Positions 17,486 through 25,766 of a stretch of DNA of 64,000 bases are shown piece by piece. Origin of the DNA: an uncultured Pseudomonadota bacterium. Its GTDB lineage: Bacteria; Pseudomonadota; Alphaproteobacteria; Rs-D84. Location of the stretch: contig CADAKI010000002.1 in assembly GCA_902788485.1 (NCBI GenBank), positions 89,205 to 153,204 on the forward strand, given 5' to 3'. How positions within the stretch are numbered: position 1 is the stretch's first letter; every line of letters starts with the position of its first letter. The position numbers were made by a program, and so were the translations under genes. Under the pieces are notes generated by a model. That model was not told the origin of the DNA. It did not search any database and saw only the letters and a program-made list of their open reading frames with translations.

Positions 17486-19156
17486 ATGCGCAAATTAAAA
17501 TTTTTAATTTTATCATTGCCGTTGGCGACCGCGATGTTTCCATATTCGGCGGCGCACGGCGCATTGCGTGTAAATAACTCTTCTGTTGTTAAAAACCAAA
17601 TGCAAAATATGGCACTGATGCACGAAATGGCGTCCGTCGCGCAAATGCAAACCGCGCCACAACCGGCGCGCACGGTGACCGATGCAAACGGTAATACCAC
17701 CACAATCAGTAATGCGCAAATGGATGCGTGTAATGCAATTTACCCCGGTGGCACATTTGATTGGACGAAACCAACGATGGGAATGCGTGCGGGTGGGGCG
17801 GCGACATGTGCGTCATATGTTGAATTGCGTGCGTATAATGGCGGTGGCACATCGTACAATGTTTTGGCAACCGGGTATTTGGCATCTGGTGATGCGGTCC
17901 GTTGCAATATCGACAGTTTCCCCGACATAACGGTGATTGGTCGCGATTTCACATATCCGGCGGACAATCCCCCAACTATTGAAGATGTTGAAAAAGTCAT
18001 GGCGGCAGAAAACAAGGCAAATGCCGGGTTTAAGATTTTGGCGACGGCGGTTGTTGGTGGTATCGGCGGAAATTTCATAGGCAAGGGTGACGATGGTTTT
18101 GGCACAAATTCGGAAAAATTAAAAACGACGGCGCTGGGCGCGTTGGGTGGCGCGGCATTGATGACCGCATCGACCCAGGTCAACGATTACAAAGCCGGCA
18201 GTATGATTTTATCAACCGGCACCAACATGGCGGCGGGCGCGGTTGCAGGAAATGTTATGTCGTCTGGCGACGAGGTTTTACAAATCGATAATTGCCCGGA
18301 AGAAATCGGTAAAGAAGAAAAATGTATTTATGGCACGGTCAGCACTGGTGGTGGCAAGGAAGTAAAATCTGATACAAAACAATCGACTGCGACAAATTAT
18401 ACGGTATATTTTTATAATCCTGATGATAAATATTCTTATGAATGCACTCAGTATGGCGACAGTAACAAATGGGAACGCTGTCACAGAATTCAACTGTCTA
18501 ATTTAACATTTGAGGGTATATCAGAATGCGATGATACCAATATCAGTAAAGAGTGTGAAGAAAAATTAAAAGAATTATCTGGTGATAAAACATACAAATT
18601 AGATGACGAGAAAAAAACAATATTAAACGGTGGTGTGTTGGTGGCGGAATCCGGCACAAACAAAGGTAATTATATCAAAATCGCATCTGCCAAAACCGCG
18701 GGTTCTCGCACGGGTGCGGTGGTGAAATTGTACGGTGAATATAAAAATATATTCGGATATAAACGCGATGATTGGCGTGACCGTGGCAAGGAAAACTCAA
18801 AAATAAAAATAACTGATACAAAAGTTTATGACCTGTATGGTAAATCGGACGGTGCAACCAAGGATAAAAAAATAGAAGATTTCACCCCGGCATATAAATC
18901 GGTGTCTGATGGCAGTGTGATTGATTTCAATAATGCGGCGCGCACAAAATCAACCATGATTGGTGCGGGGGCGGGCGGTGCGTTGGGTGCGCTGTCGGGT
19001 GCCGCCGGTGCCGATGCCGCAATAAATGAACGGTATTTAACGGCACTGCGTGAATACCAAGATTCATTGGGTAATATCGTGTGTTATACCGGTTCGCGAT
19101 ATTTGGCGAAATATAATGACGCAATCATTATTCCCCAAATGAAAAATTCTGATTAA
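17486..19156 (+). CDS. Secreted envelope protein with glycine-zipper segments
   Basis: 556 residues from ATG 17486, behind GGGAGAGAG. A signal peptide (LKFLILSLPLATAMFPYSAAHG) is present. Glycine-zipper-like segments occur near residues 185-260 (VVGGIGGNFIGKG, LGALGGAALMTAS, AAGAVAGN) and 490-515 (IGAGAGGALGALSGAAGADAA). A Cys-containing middle part (about 265-360) is Lys/Asp-rich. Such zippers can pack into or span membranes. I do not know the family. It is the last gene of the envelope run 15195-19156 and is followed by a terminator. Confidence 0.75.
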   Translation: MRKLKFLILSLPLATAMFPYSAAHGALRVNNSSVVKNQMQNMALMHEMASVAQMQTAPQPARTVTDANGNTTTISNAQMDACNAIYPGGTFDWTKPTMGMRAGGAATCASYVELRAYNGGGTSYNVLATGYLASGDAVRCNIDSFPDITVIGRDFTYPADNPPTIEDVEKVMAAENKANAGFKILATAVVGGIGGNFIGKGDDGFGTNSEKLKTTALGALGGAALMTASTQVNDYKAGSMILSTGTNMAAGAVAGNVMSSGDEVLQIDNCPEEIGKEEKCIYGTVSTGGGKEVKSDTKQSTATNYTVYFYNPDDKYSYECTQYGDSNKWERCHRIQLSNLTFEGISECDDTNISKECEEKLKELSGDKTYKLDDEKKTILNGGVLVAESGTNKGNYIKIASAKTAGSRTGAVVKLYGEYKNIFGYKRDDWRDRGKENSKIKITDTKVYDLYGKSDGATKDKKIEDFTPAYKSVSDGSVIDFNNAARTKSTMIGAGAGGALGALSGAAGADAAINERYLTALREYQDSLGNIVCYTGSRYLAKYNDAIIIPQMKNSD

Positions 19157-19185
19157 AAAAAATGACCCATTTGGGTCATTTTTTT
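19156..19185. terminator. Bidirectional terminator
   Basis: Stem AATGACCC/GGGTCATT with A8 upstream and T8 downstream. It ends the envelope operon and also the remnant gene on the other strand. Confidence 0.9.
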
Positions 19186-19290
19186 ATGCATGTTGTGCAC
19201 CAAAAAAATCATAAAAATTAAACCATTGTGTCGGCGCCGTTAAAATGTTTTCTTCCAAAAATTTAGCAAATCCCTGTGCCATATTGGCGA
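19184..19290 (-). pseudogene. 3' remnant of a lipid A (LpxL/HtrB-type) acyltransferase gene
   Basis: Reading the minus strand, about 33 codons end in ...MAQGFAKFLEENI, then LTAPTQWFNFYDFFGAQHA and a stop at 19184-19186. The phrase 'helix, ENI, xxxP-x-QWFxFYxFF' is how many lauroyl acyltransferase-type proteins end. The upstream part of the gene is missing: the frame meets the serine-recombinase remnant at about 19290. I take it as the end of a gene cut off by insertion of the 19.3-22.3 kb segment. The family call rests on a short stretch. Confidence 0.55.
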
Positions 19291-19645
19291 CAACAGCATA
19301 ACAATTACAGAAAAAGTATTTCTTCGTAAATATGTGAATACAGTATATGACCGTGGTAAAAATGGTATGCTAAATGTCACCGACAACAATCATTTGATTC
19401 TGAAAGCCTTTGCCACCGCATGGAAGTATCGTGAATTATATGAACAAGATGGCAATGTAGACAACGTTATACATAATGCTCGTACTTCAACAAGATTATT
19501 TTATAAATATTTATCTCTCTCGTATCTTAGTCCGTCAATCGTAAATAAACTATTAAGCAGTAAAATTAATATGGCAGTTAGAGATATTTTGGATAGAGCA
19601 TCACGTAGTAGTGACTTTAAATCACAACAAAAAGCTTTTAATTAA
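19289..19645 (+). pseudogene. C-terminal remnant of a large serine recombinase
   Basis: A plus frame open from about 19289 (the longest ATG/GTG-started part is 19334-19645) reads ...ITITEKVFLRKYVNT, then NHLILKAFATAWKYRELYE and FYKYLSLSYLSPSIVNKLLSS. This resembles the end of site-specific serine recombinases, in which a 'KALARAxRWRxLLE ... LxLLAPDIVxAIL' region follows the zinc domain. The catalytic N-terminus is absent. It probably once moved the inserted segment. It starts where the acyltransferase remnant is cut. Confidence 0.6.
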
Positions 19646-21408
19646 AACATTATCATTTGTTTGTGTGTTTTACATTTGGGGCAGCCTTTCCCTTGTGCTA
19701 AATTATTCGCTAAAGGATTCCACACATGACCACATATTTTACATTTCGTTTCTATTCTATTTCTGCGTCCTTTATACAAGCCAAGTACCTCAACTTTCGG
19801 ATTTATCTTAGCTACTTTCTTTTGAAATTCTTCTTGGCCATCAAATTGTTTAATTCTGTAACATTTGAGACACCCAGTCCCTTTTAGCAATTCTTTTGGT
19901 GTTGCATTCCATTCATTAGCACATTTTAAACACCGCACTCTTGTTTTTATATAGGAACCTTTGTATTCTCCAAGCACCCTGATATTTTTATTTATTTTTT
20001 TTAATTCTTTTCTGAATTCATCCGTTGTCATTTTACGAGATTGTATATAGGCCTTTTCTTTAATTTCTGCCCATTCATCTTCTGAAAAAGAGTATTTTAC
20101 ATTAATCTCTGAAAAAATGGTTGATAATAGTTTTTTTACTAAATCTAAATTTTGTGATAAATCTTCTCGAAATATTATGGCATTTTCAATATGTAAATTT
20201 TCTGGACAAGAATCATAAATACATAACAATTTTATGTTTTGTATTTTGCATTTTTCAATTTTATTTTGGTCATTTTTTAATCTGTTTTTATGCCAAAACC
20301 ATGCCCCATACTCAACAGCATACTGTTTTTTTGGAATATATATGTCTAATTCTTTTCCAATAACACTTTTGCTTCTTGATAAAACTTCTTTTTCGCCCAA
20401 TACATTCTTTAATGATAAGAACAAAAGTTGTTCAACAAAAGATGTGCTTGTATGATTACATTCAGGACATCCTTTTCCTCTTAATAAATCATTGGGTCTC
20501 GATTTCCATGCATTCTTACATAATTTACATTTACATCCAATTGGAATTCCATTTCCTTGATACTCCTCTAATAGTTCAATATTTGGATTAATTTTGTATA
20601 GCTTATGTTTAAATTCTTCTTTATCAGAAAAGCGTGCCAATTTTGCACATTTTGGACAGGGATATTTATATGTAAGAATTACATTGGGTAACGATGCCCA
20701 AATATGTTTACAAACGCTACACTTGCATTTGATTTTTTTTGTAATTCCTTGATAAGAAGTTAATAAAATAGGAGGAACTTTTAATTTGCTAAATTCTTTA
20801 TAAAAGTATTCTTTCTTAATGTTTGCTTTGCATTTATTACATATTCCAGATAACCCCGGTAATATTTTTGGATTGGAATATTGCTTTTCTCCACAAATGC
20901 TACACGCCCATTCTATTTTTGTATTTGAATCAATATAAGTTCCTGTAACTTTTATATCAGGATTTAACTCTTTAATTTTTTTCTTGAATACTTCATCTGC
21001 TAAGAAACGAGATTTATACAAGCATTCGGAGCAGAGACCTTTTGAGGTATATAGCGAATTAGGACGAGTTAATAATTTTTTCCTACATTTACTACATTCC
21101 CATTCTATTTTAGTAAAAGCATTAACATATTTGCCTGTTATTTTTATATTAGGGTTTTTTGTTTGCAATTCTGCAATAAATTCTTCATGGGTTTTTGCAT
21201 TATTTGTGGCCACCATTTTATTAGAACAATCAGCACATAAACCAGAGTGTTTAAAAAGGTTTTGTGGAAGAGCAGATTGAATTTTACCACACTTGTAACA
21301 AGCAAACTCAATTTTTGTTGTTCGGTTTATATATTTTCCAACAGCAATAACTCTTGGGTTTGTTTTTTGTAATTTTTTCTTAAAATCTTTATCCGTTAGT
21401 GCTCTCAT
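19642..21408 (-). CDS. Repeated zinc-ribbon protein with a VSR/homing-type nuclease core
   Basis: 588 residues. About seven repeats of 65-75 residues flank a central nuclease-like domain. Each repeat has the pattern 'F..KL...NP.I.V.G.Y....TKI...C..CG..W...P..LL.G.GCP.C', that is, two CxxC pairs forming a zinc ribbon. The centre (about residues 325-400) reads SFVEQLLFLSLKNVLG, VIGKELDIYIPKKQYAVEYGAWFWH and NIKLLCIYDS, matching the EDxHD/VSR-like endonuclease fold of some homing enzymes and phage zinc-ribbon nucleases. It should bind DNA through the ribbons and may cut it. The gene is very AT-rich, unlike its neighbours, and lies in the decayed insertion. Likely a selfish or defence nuclease. 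Confidence 0.75.
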   Translation of the reverse strand: MRALTDKDFKKKLQKTNPRVIAVGKYINRTTKIEFACYKCGKIQSALPQNLFKHSGLCADCSNKMVATNNAKTHEEFIAELQTKNPNIKITGKYVNAFTKIEWECSKCRKKLLTRPNSLYTSKGLCSECLYKSRFLADEVFKKKIKELNPDIKVTGTYIDSNTKIEWACSICGEKQYSNPKILPGLSGICNKCKANIKKEYFYKEFSKLKVPPILLTSYQGITKKIKCKCSVCKHIWASLPNVILTYKYPCPKCAKLARFSDKEEFKHKLYKINPNIELLEEYQGNGIPIGCKCKLCKNAWKSRPNDLLRGKGCPECNHTSTSFVEQLLFLSLKNVLGEKEVLSRSKSVIGKELDIYIPKKQYAVEYGAWFWHKNRLKNDQNKIEKCKIQNIKLLCIYDSCPENLHIENAIIFREDLSQNLDLVKKLLSTIFSEINVKYSFSEDEWAEIKEKAYIQSRKMTTDEFRKELKKINKNIRVLGEYKGSYIKTRVRCLKCANEWNATPKELLKGTGCLKCYRIKQFDGQEEFQKKVAKINPKVEVLGLYKGRRNRIETKCKICGHVWNPLANNLAQGKGCPKCKTHKQMIMF

Positions 21409-21524
21409 AAGACAATCTTATATTACTCATTGGTTTTATTCAATATCTTTAGCAAAAATTAATTAATATGCTAAGTTGGCTAGTGTTATATAATGATAAA
21501 ATTAAAACGTAGGTTGTTATTTGG

Positions 21525-22283
21525 TTAATTATGCAATAAGCAATATGGGTTAATATTATTTATATTTATTGATACATATTGCAAATCACTTACATGCGAA
21601 AACAAGGCATCTGCTACGGACTTGTTATAATATAGTGAGAATACACCTAATACAATTGCTACAAGCACCAAACCAGATGTGATGTATCCGTTTATCCACT
21701 TATAAACCACTTTAGAGTCCCTATAAAATATCTTCGCATTATTTAATTCTTGTGTTGCTTCCACTAAATGTTTTGAATATCGATCAAATAAAGGTTTCAT
21801 GACATTGTCAAGTTCGACAGAATTAGCGACTTGCTGGTCATCTACAGTTTGAGGAAACGGTTTTTTGAGTATCTCGTTTCTTTTATTATGAAAACCATCG
21901 ATCTTTTGTTGAACTTCTTGTTGAGCTTGTTCTAATCTAGAGATTTCTGCTTTTTGCTTATATAAATATTGTCTTAATTTTTCTTTGTTTAAACTATATT
22001 GGAACCAAGTAATAAAAGATTGCCCACATAGAACACACAAGCAAAATGCACCAAAATATCTGTAATTCGTGCTTAAATTATAACCAAAAAAATTTGGGCT
22101 TAAACCAAAGCCAAACACGCCAATACAAAATACACATAACAGTAATAGTGTGCGCGTGCTAAATTTTGTATCTTTAGATAAATCAAAATCTTGATGTATT
22201 CTAATTTCATTGTTTGACAATTTTACAGTGGCAACGCCACCTGTTGCAAAATGAATAGTGCGATCATTAGTATTACTAAACAT
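21525..22283 (-). CDS. Unknown membrane protein with coiled coil
   Basis: 252 residues. Two hydrophobic segments lie at about 43-66 (LLLLCVFCIGVFGFG) and 76-95 (FGAFCLCVLCGQSFITWF), a coiled coil at about 100-135 (KQKAEISRLEQAQQEVQQKI), and a third membrane segment at about 198-220 (SGLVLVAIVLGVFSLYY). Low GC, like the nuclease gene that follows it on the same strand. This suggests both arrived together. No family recognised. Confidence 0.7.
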   Translation of the reverse strand: MFSNTNDRTIHFATGGVATVKLSNNEIRIHQDFDLSKDTKFSTRTLLLLCVFCIGVFGFGLSPNFFGYNLSTNYRYFGAFCLCVLCGQSFITWFQYSLNKEKLRQYLYKQKAEISRLEQAQQEVQQKIDGFHNKRNEILKKPFPQTVDDQQVANSVELDNVMKPLFDRYSKHLVEATQELNNAKIFYRDSKVVYKWINGYITSGLVLVAIVLGVFSLYYNKSVADALFSHVSDLQYVSININNINPYCLLHN

Positions 22284-22469
22284 ATCTTAAATCCTTCATT
22301 TTATTACAAGTTTTCTTACAATCATATTAGAATTTTAAAACTTAAAGTCAAGATAAGTGCCTCGGCTAAATCGGGCAAGGTATATAGTTGCGACAGATTT
22401 GGGTGAATTGGGCATATGGGGCGGTATACACTGGTAATGCCGCTCATAAAAATCGCCGGAAACGGGGCG

Positions 22470-22505
22470 AAAAAGAACATCCCGTGGGATTACCACGGGA
22501 TGTTC
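22470..22505 (-). terminator. Terminator of tRNA-Ser
   Basis: Perfect 13-bp stem GAACATCCCGTGG/CCACGGGATGTTC with a 5-base loop, followed on the minus strand by TTTTT. It lies 8 bases beyond the tRNA 3' end. Confidence 0.9.
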
Positions 22506-22513
22506 AATATTAC

Positions 22514-22603
22514 TGGCGGATGGTGAGGGATTCGAACCCCCGGACGAGTTGCCCCGTCAGCGGTTTTCAAGACCGTCGCATTCGACCGCTCTGCCAACCA
22601 TCC
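22514..22603 (-). tRNA. tRNA-Ser(UGA)
   Basis: 90-nt type II tRNA with encoded CCA. Acceptor GGATGGT/ACCATCC, anticodon loop with TGA at 22567-22569, a long variable arm (TGACGGGGCAACTCGTC region) and T-arm GGGGGTTCGAATCCC. It borders the decayed insertion, as tRNA genes often do. Confidence 0.97.
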
Positions 22604-22723
22604 GAAACTGAAATACTTGGCAATTATATATTATTTTTTTGCCAACGCAAATGTAAAATTACACTAAATTGCAAAAAATGCTATAAACTTGCCTTTCGAT
22701 AAAAACTGATTTATAATCGAAAT

Positions 22724-23191
22724 ATGAAAGTTTACATGTCTAACATAGATTTAATTACGGGAAATTTGGACGCATATGCGGCACGGTTGACCCCGCCGCA
22801 ACAGGCACGCGCCGCACGGTTTAAAACCGATACCCGCCGTGCCCAATTTATTTTAGGGCATTTAATGGCAAATTCGACGGGTAAACGTTATATTTCATTT
22901 GGTTATATTGATAATTTGGTTGTGGTTGCGGCATCAAACACGGCGCCGGTTGGGGTTGCGATATCTGACGCGACGGCGGAATATGATATGGCCGCGATTA
23001 CTCGCGACATGGGGTTGCCGGAATCAAAAACGAAAAACGAATTTTTACGCAACATGACATTTGCGCGTGCAAAATATAAAATTGGTGCGCACCCATGGTC
23101 GCGTTTGTTTATGCGATATGGTAAATACGTGATTTGCATGTGTTCATCGCGTGCATTTGACATGCCAAAATTGAACAAATTTATTCCTTAA
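22724..23191 (+). CDS. Degenerate phosphopantetheinyl-transferase-like protein
   Basis: 155 residues. The layout follows Sfp/AcpT-type enzymes: PPQQARAARFKTDTRRAQFILGH near the start, a YISFGYIDNLVVVAASNTAPVGVAIS core where active enzymes have 'SHS...VGVDIE', and FLRNMTFARAKYKIGAHPWSR where they have 'WTxKEAxxKxxG'. The metal-binding Asp and Glu and the catalytic Lys-Glu pair are replaced, so activity is doubtful. It converges on the minus-strand phage operon with a 3-base gap. It may be a host remnant or a repurposed fold; moderate confidence in the family only. Confidence 0.6.
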   Translation: MKVYMSNIDLITGNLDAYAARLTPPQQARAARFKTDTRRAQFILGHLMANSTGKRYISFGYIDNLVVVAASNTAPVGVAISDATAEYDMAAITRDMGLPESKTKNEFLRNMTFARAKYKIGAHPWSRLFMRYGKYVICMCSSRAFDMPKLNKFIP

Positions 23192-23194
23192 AAT

Positions 23195-23452
23195 CTATTT
23201 TATAACGGCGGATTTAATCAGTGTCACATCTTCTTTGATTCCGTCGATTTTTAATTGTAATTGTCCGATACCTGATTCCAAAATGGTTGTCCGGTTTTCC
23301 AATGCGGTGATACGTGAATCTGCGCGGGTCAATTCTGCCAACGAAGAATCTTGGCGTGCGACCCAGTAAATAACACCAAATGCCGCCGCCAATAAAAACC
23401 AACCGTGGCGCAGTATATCCAAAACATTTATAACATTTTGTTTTTTTTGCAT
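23195..23452 (-). CDS. Small phage membrane protein with coiled coil
   Basis: 85 residues from ATG 23452, behind AGGGGTGA. One membrane helix (HGWFLLAAAFGVIYWVA, about 20-36) is followed by a heptad helix (ITALENRTTILESGIGQLQLKIDGIKEDV; partial quote) to the end. Small one-helix, coiled-coil proteins like this occur at the ends of phage head or lysis operons and may act as holin or spanin partners. It is the last gene of the operon 25766-23195. Exact role unknown. Confidence 0.75.
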   Translation of the reverse strand: MQKKQNVINVLDILRHGWFLLAAAFGVIYWVARQDSSLAELTRADSRITALENRTTILESGIGQLQLKIDGIKEDVTLIKSAVIK

Positions 23453-23456
23453 GATG

Positions 23457-23654
23457 TCACCCCTGGGTTCCACGCGCAATCATGGATTCAATTTGGCGCA
23501 CAAATGCGCGGGTGGCCTCTGCCCAACGCAGTTCATTATCGGTTGCATTTGCACCCAAAACGCGTTCGATAGTGATTTTGCGCATGTGTGCCAAAACCGC
23601 GCGCCCATCACGGGTTTGAAACAGGCGCGCATATTGTTTTTCTAATTCTTGCAT
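23457..23654 (-). CDS. Bbp19-like phage protein
   Basis: 65 residues from ATG 23654 (a GTG at 23663 is the alternative), with AAAGGTG upstream. The motif YARLFQTRDGRAVLAHMRKIT, then RWAEATRAFVRQIE, is the short Bbp19-like domain seen next to portal genes in podoviruses. Role in the virion is not established. It sits directly downstream of the portal gene, as in phages of that group. Confidence 0.75.
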   Translation of the reverse strand: MQELEKQYARLFQTRDGRAVLAHMRKITIERVLGANATDNELRWAEATRAFVRQIESMIARGTQG

Positions 23655-23671
23655 AATAATCACCTTTATCG

Positions 23672-24892
23672 TTATATAACGGTTGCATTATTGGTTGCGA
23701 TTGCAATCGGGGCCAGATATTTTAATTCTGCATCACTGTGCAGAGATATCGGTTCAATCACACCGCGCCGCGATAATATTTGTAATCCGCGTTCACACAA
23801 CGGCCGTATAAATTCATGCAATAAACGACCGTATGTTGCGCCCAACACGCGCATCATATCGGCGTTGCGTGCCAAAACCTCGGTTGCGGTCATATCACGG
23901 TCAGATATTAACCCCAATCTGTCGGCCAATAATGTGTGACGAATTCTGTCGCGTAAATCAGACAGCACTAATTGTGATACATCGAAATTTGCGCCACATG
24001 TCAATGGGGTTAAACCCGAACTGCCCACGGCTTTTGGAATAATTGCGCCCGGGGTTAAATTTATATTTTGCAAATTGATAACGCCGTCATCATCGGCCTG
24101 CCAAATACCACTGACGGCAATGGTTGCGTTTTTCAAAACTAATTCGACAACTTTGTTTGCGGTCTTGATATCCGGCAATGCGCGCAGCACCGGTCCACGT
24201 CCATACAGTTCGCCACTGCATAAATTCCAACGGAAAATTAAATATGGGTTTGTATCAAAATGCCCGGTGTTCAAAATTTCAGGTCCCGAATCAATATCCA
24301 ACCATGCGATAAAATCCAATCCAACCAAAGATTGAACAACACGGAATTTTGCATCAATGTCTGATTCCATTTTTTTACGCAACGTGTCCGATGGGGTCCA
24401 TGTTGGATACGCCGTTGCGATTTCATTTGCGGTCATAGATGTCGTATGAAATACGGCGTTTTCCAAAATTGCGATGTCTTGCATTGGAATCGCGGTAAAT
24501 GAAAAAGCAGACGCCGCACCAATCGGATTTTCCGCCATGAATAAACATGCCGTGCCATAAATGCATAAATCCATATAACATTGATGAACAGTTGTATAAA
24601 AATTAGAATCGTTCAAATTTGCACGTAATGTGTTTGTTGCGATTTCTGGGTCTGGGGACATATCACTTTCGCGTGTCAGGTTTATCCACAATGATTCCGG
24701 TGGTGTCAACAGAGTATAAATTGATGCCGCCAAATTATCCACCGCATCGGCCGCCGTGCCATCAAACAATGTTGCCGCATCTGTATCAGTTGTGGGAATT
24801 GTATAACGACGCGCATCGTCCCATCGTTTTAACCACGGTTCACGGATATTCAATGCACGAGTGTACATTTTTTGTAAATTTTGTATGTTCAT
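23672..24892 (-). CDS. Podovirus portal (head-to-tail connector) protein
   Basis: 406 residues, AAGGAG upstream. N-terminus LQKMYTRALNIREPWLKRWDDARRYTIP, then DGTAADAVDNLAASIYTLLTPPESLWINLT, DLCIYGTACLFMAENP, RWNLCSGELYGRGPVLRALPDIKTANKVVELVLKNATIAVSG (only partly quoted here as known signatures). These match T7 gp8-type connectors, which form the twelve-fold ring through which DNA enters. It is shorter than T7 gp8 (about 535 aa), with the loss mostly at the C-terminus. The gene follows the terminase nuclease gene by 25 bases in one operon. Confidence 0.9.
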   Translation of the reverse strand: MNIQNLQKMYTRALNIREPWLKRWDDARRYTIPTTDTDAATLFDGTAADAVDNLAASIYTLLTPPESLWINLTRESDMSPDPEIATNTLRANLNDSNFYTTVHQCYMDLCIYGTACLFMAENPIGAASAFSFTAIPMQDIAILENAVFHTTSMTANEIATAYPTWTPSDTLRKKMESDIDAKFRVVQSLVGLDFIAWLDIDSGPEILNTGHFDTNPYLIFRWNLCSGELYGRGPVLRALPDIKTANKVVELVLKNATIAVSGIWQADDDGVINLQNINLTPGAIIPKAVGSSGLTPLTCGANFDVSQLVLSDLRDRIRHTLLADRLGLISDRDMTATEVLARNADMMRVLGATYGRLLHEFIRPLCERGLQILSRRGVIEPISLHSDAELKYLAPIAIATNNATVI

Positions 24893-24917
24893 ATTTTTTC
24901 TCCTTTTGTTTTAGGTG

Positions 24918-25766
24918 TTAAATTTTGAAATTTGTGTTTGCATGAAATGTTCGAATTGTTGTCCCCATTGGTCTGATTGGTACGGGCACAGCGTTGATTG
25001 CGCCACTTAACGCGTCCAATCCATCATCGTGTCCGATGCCGCCAATAGGGGACCATCCAATCATTTCAGACAATAATGGGGTTTGTTGAATTTTTTGGTG
25101 TGCGAACAATCGTCCCGCCCCCAACAACGGTTCCAACGCATTCATAATTCGGTCTTCTTTTTTTGCGTGATTATTGACGCGTTGCACAACAATGCCGCCA
25201 CCAATATTTGCAATCTTATCGGTCAAAATTTCGGGCAGGGCGTTTCCCAACCCATTAACTTCAACCGCCAATCGTCGCATTTTATATTTATTCAGAAATT
25301 CCAAAACCAAATCACATTGGTATGTTAATGGCTGGGTGTGGTCGCGCGGCACAACCATATACATTATATCGTGCAGAAATATATTATGTGATTTATCATC
25401 GCGAAATATAAATGCACACACACTGGCGTCGGTATTTTTATGTCCCAACGACGGATCCCAATACATGGCGGCGCCGGTGACACACCAATCGCCCAGGCGG
25501 CCTGTGTGAAAATTAAAATCCCAATCGTAAAATTGAATTTTTCCTGGGTCCAGGCGCACATTTTCTAATGGCCTAAATTCCAACATCATTTGCGCCATAA
25601 AGTGATGTTCGCCCACGGTTTGACGCAGATTTGAAATTTTATCAATGCTGAAAACTTCGGGCCATGCGGACGCGCCGTCGGAATTTAATATTGGCATTAA
25701 AAATTTTTTATATCCCGATAAAAAAGGCGTTGAAAAATGAAATTTTTTATTTACTATAAATGACAT
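24918..25766 (-). CDS. Terminase large subunit, nuclease half (split gene)
   Basis: 282 residues from ATG 25766. The frame reaches 25841, but this ATG has GGGAG eight bases before it on the minus strand. It corresponds to the C-terminal half of podovirus TerL: the linker (AWPEVFSIDKISNLRQTVG) and an RNase H-like nuclease with D104 (AMYWDPSLG), E169 (RLAVEVNGLG) and the GHDDGLDAL acidic motif at 246-252. There is no Walker A; the ATPase half is a separate gene at 29108-29713. Its start codon shares the palindrome CATG with the dnaB start on the other strand. Its ribosome site therefore lies inside dnaB. It would cut packaged DNA, in trans with the ATPase. Confidence 0.9.
   Translation of the reverse strand: MSFIVNKKFHFSTPFLSGYKKFLMPILNSDGASAWPEVFSIDKISNLRQTVGEHHFMAQMMLEFRPLENVRLDPGKIQFYDWDFNFHTGRLGDWCVTGAAMYWDPSLGHKNTDASVCAFIFRDDKSHNIFLHDIMYMVVPRDHTQPLTYQCDLVLEFLNKYKMRRLAVEVNGLGNALPEILTDKIANIGGGIVVQRVNNHAKKEDRIMNALEPLLGAGRLFAHQKIQQTPLLSEMIGWSPIGGIGHDDGLDALSGAINAVPVPIRPMGTTIRTFHANTNFKI
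25730..25757 (+). promoter_or_regulatory. Promoter of a leaderless dnaB
   Basis: TTGAAA (25730-25735), 16 bases, TACTAT (25752-25757), then 7 bases to the dnaB ATG at 25765. Transcription would start at or next to the ATG. There is no ribosome site, which agrees with a leaderless message. The promoter lies inside the terminase nuclease coding sequence. Confidence 0.6.

Noticed and set aside
22350-22470. Second acyltransferase fragment (minus frame with MSGITSVYRP)
   Set aside because: Only a short resemblance, no start signal and no continuation; chance similarity is likely.
22388-22702. Plus-strand ORF of 104 codons
   Set aside because: It runs across the antisense of tRNA-Ser and its terminator.
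23672-25766. Frameshifted single terminase gene next to the portal
   Set aside because: The missing ATPase half is not nearby in another frame; it is an intact gene 3.3 kb away.
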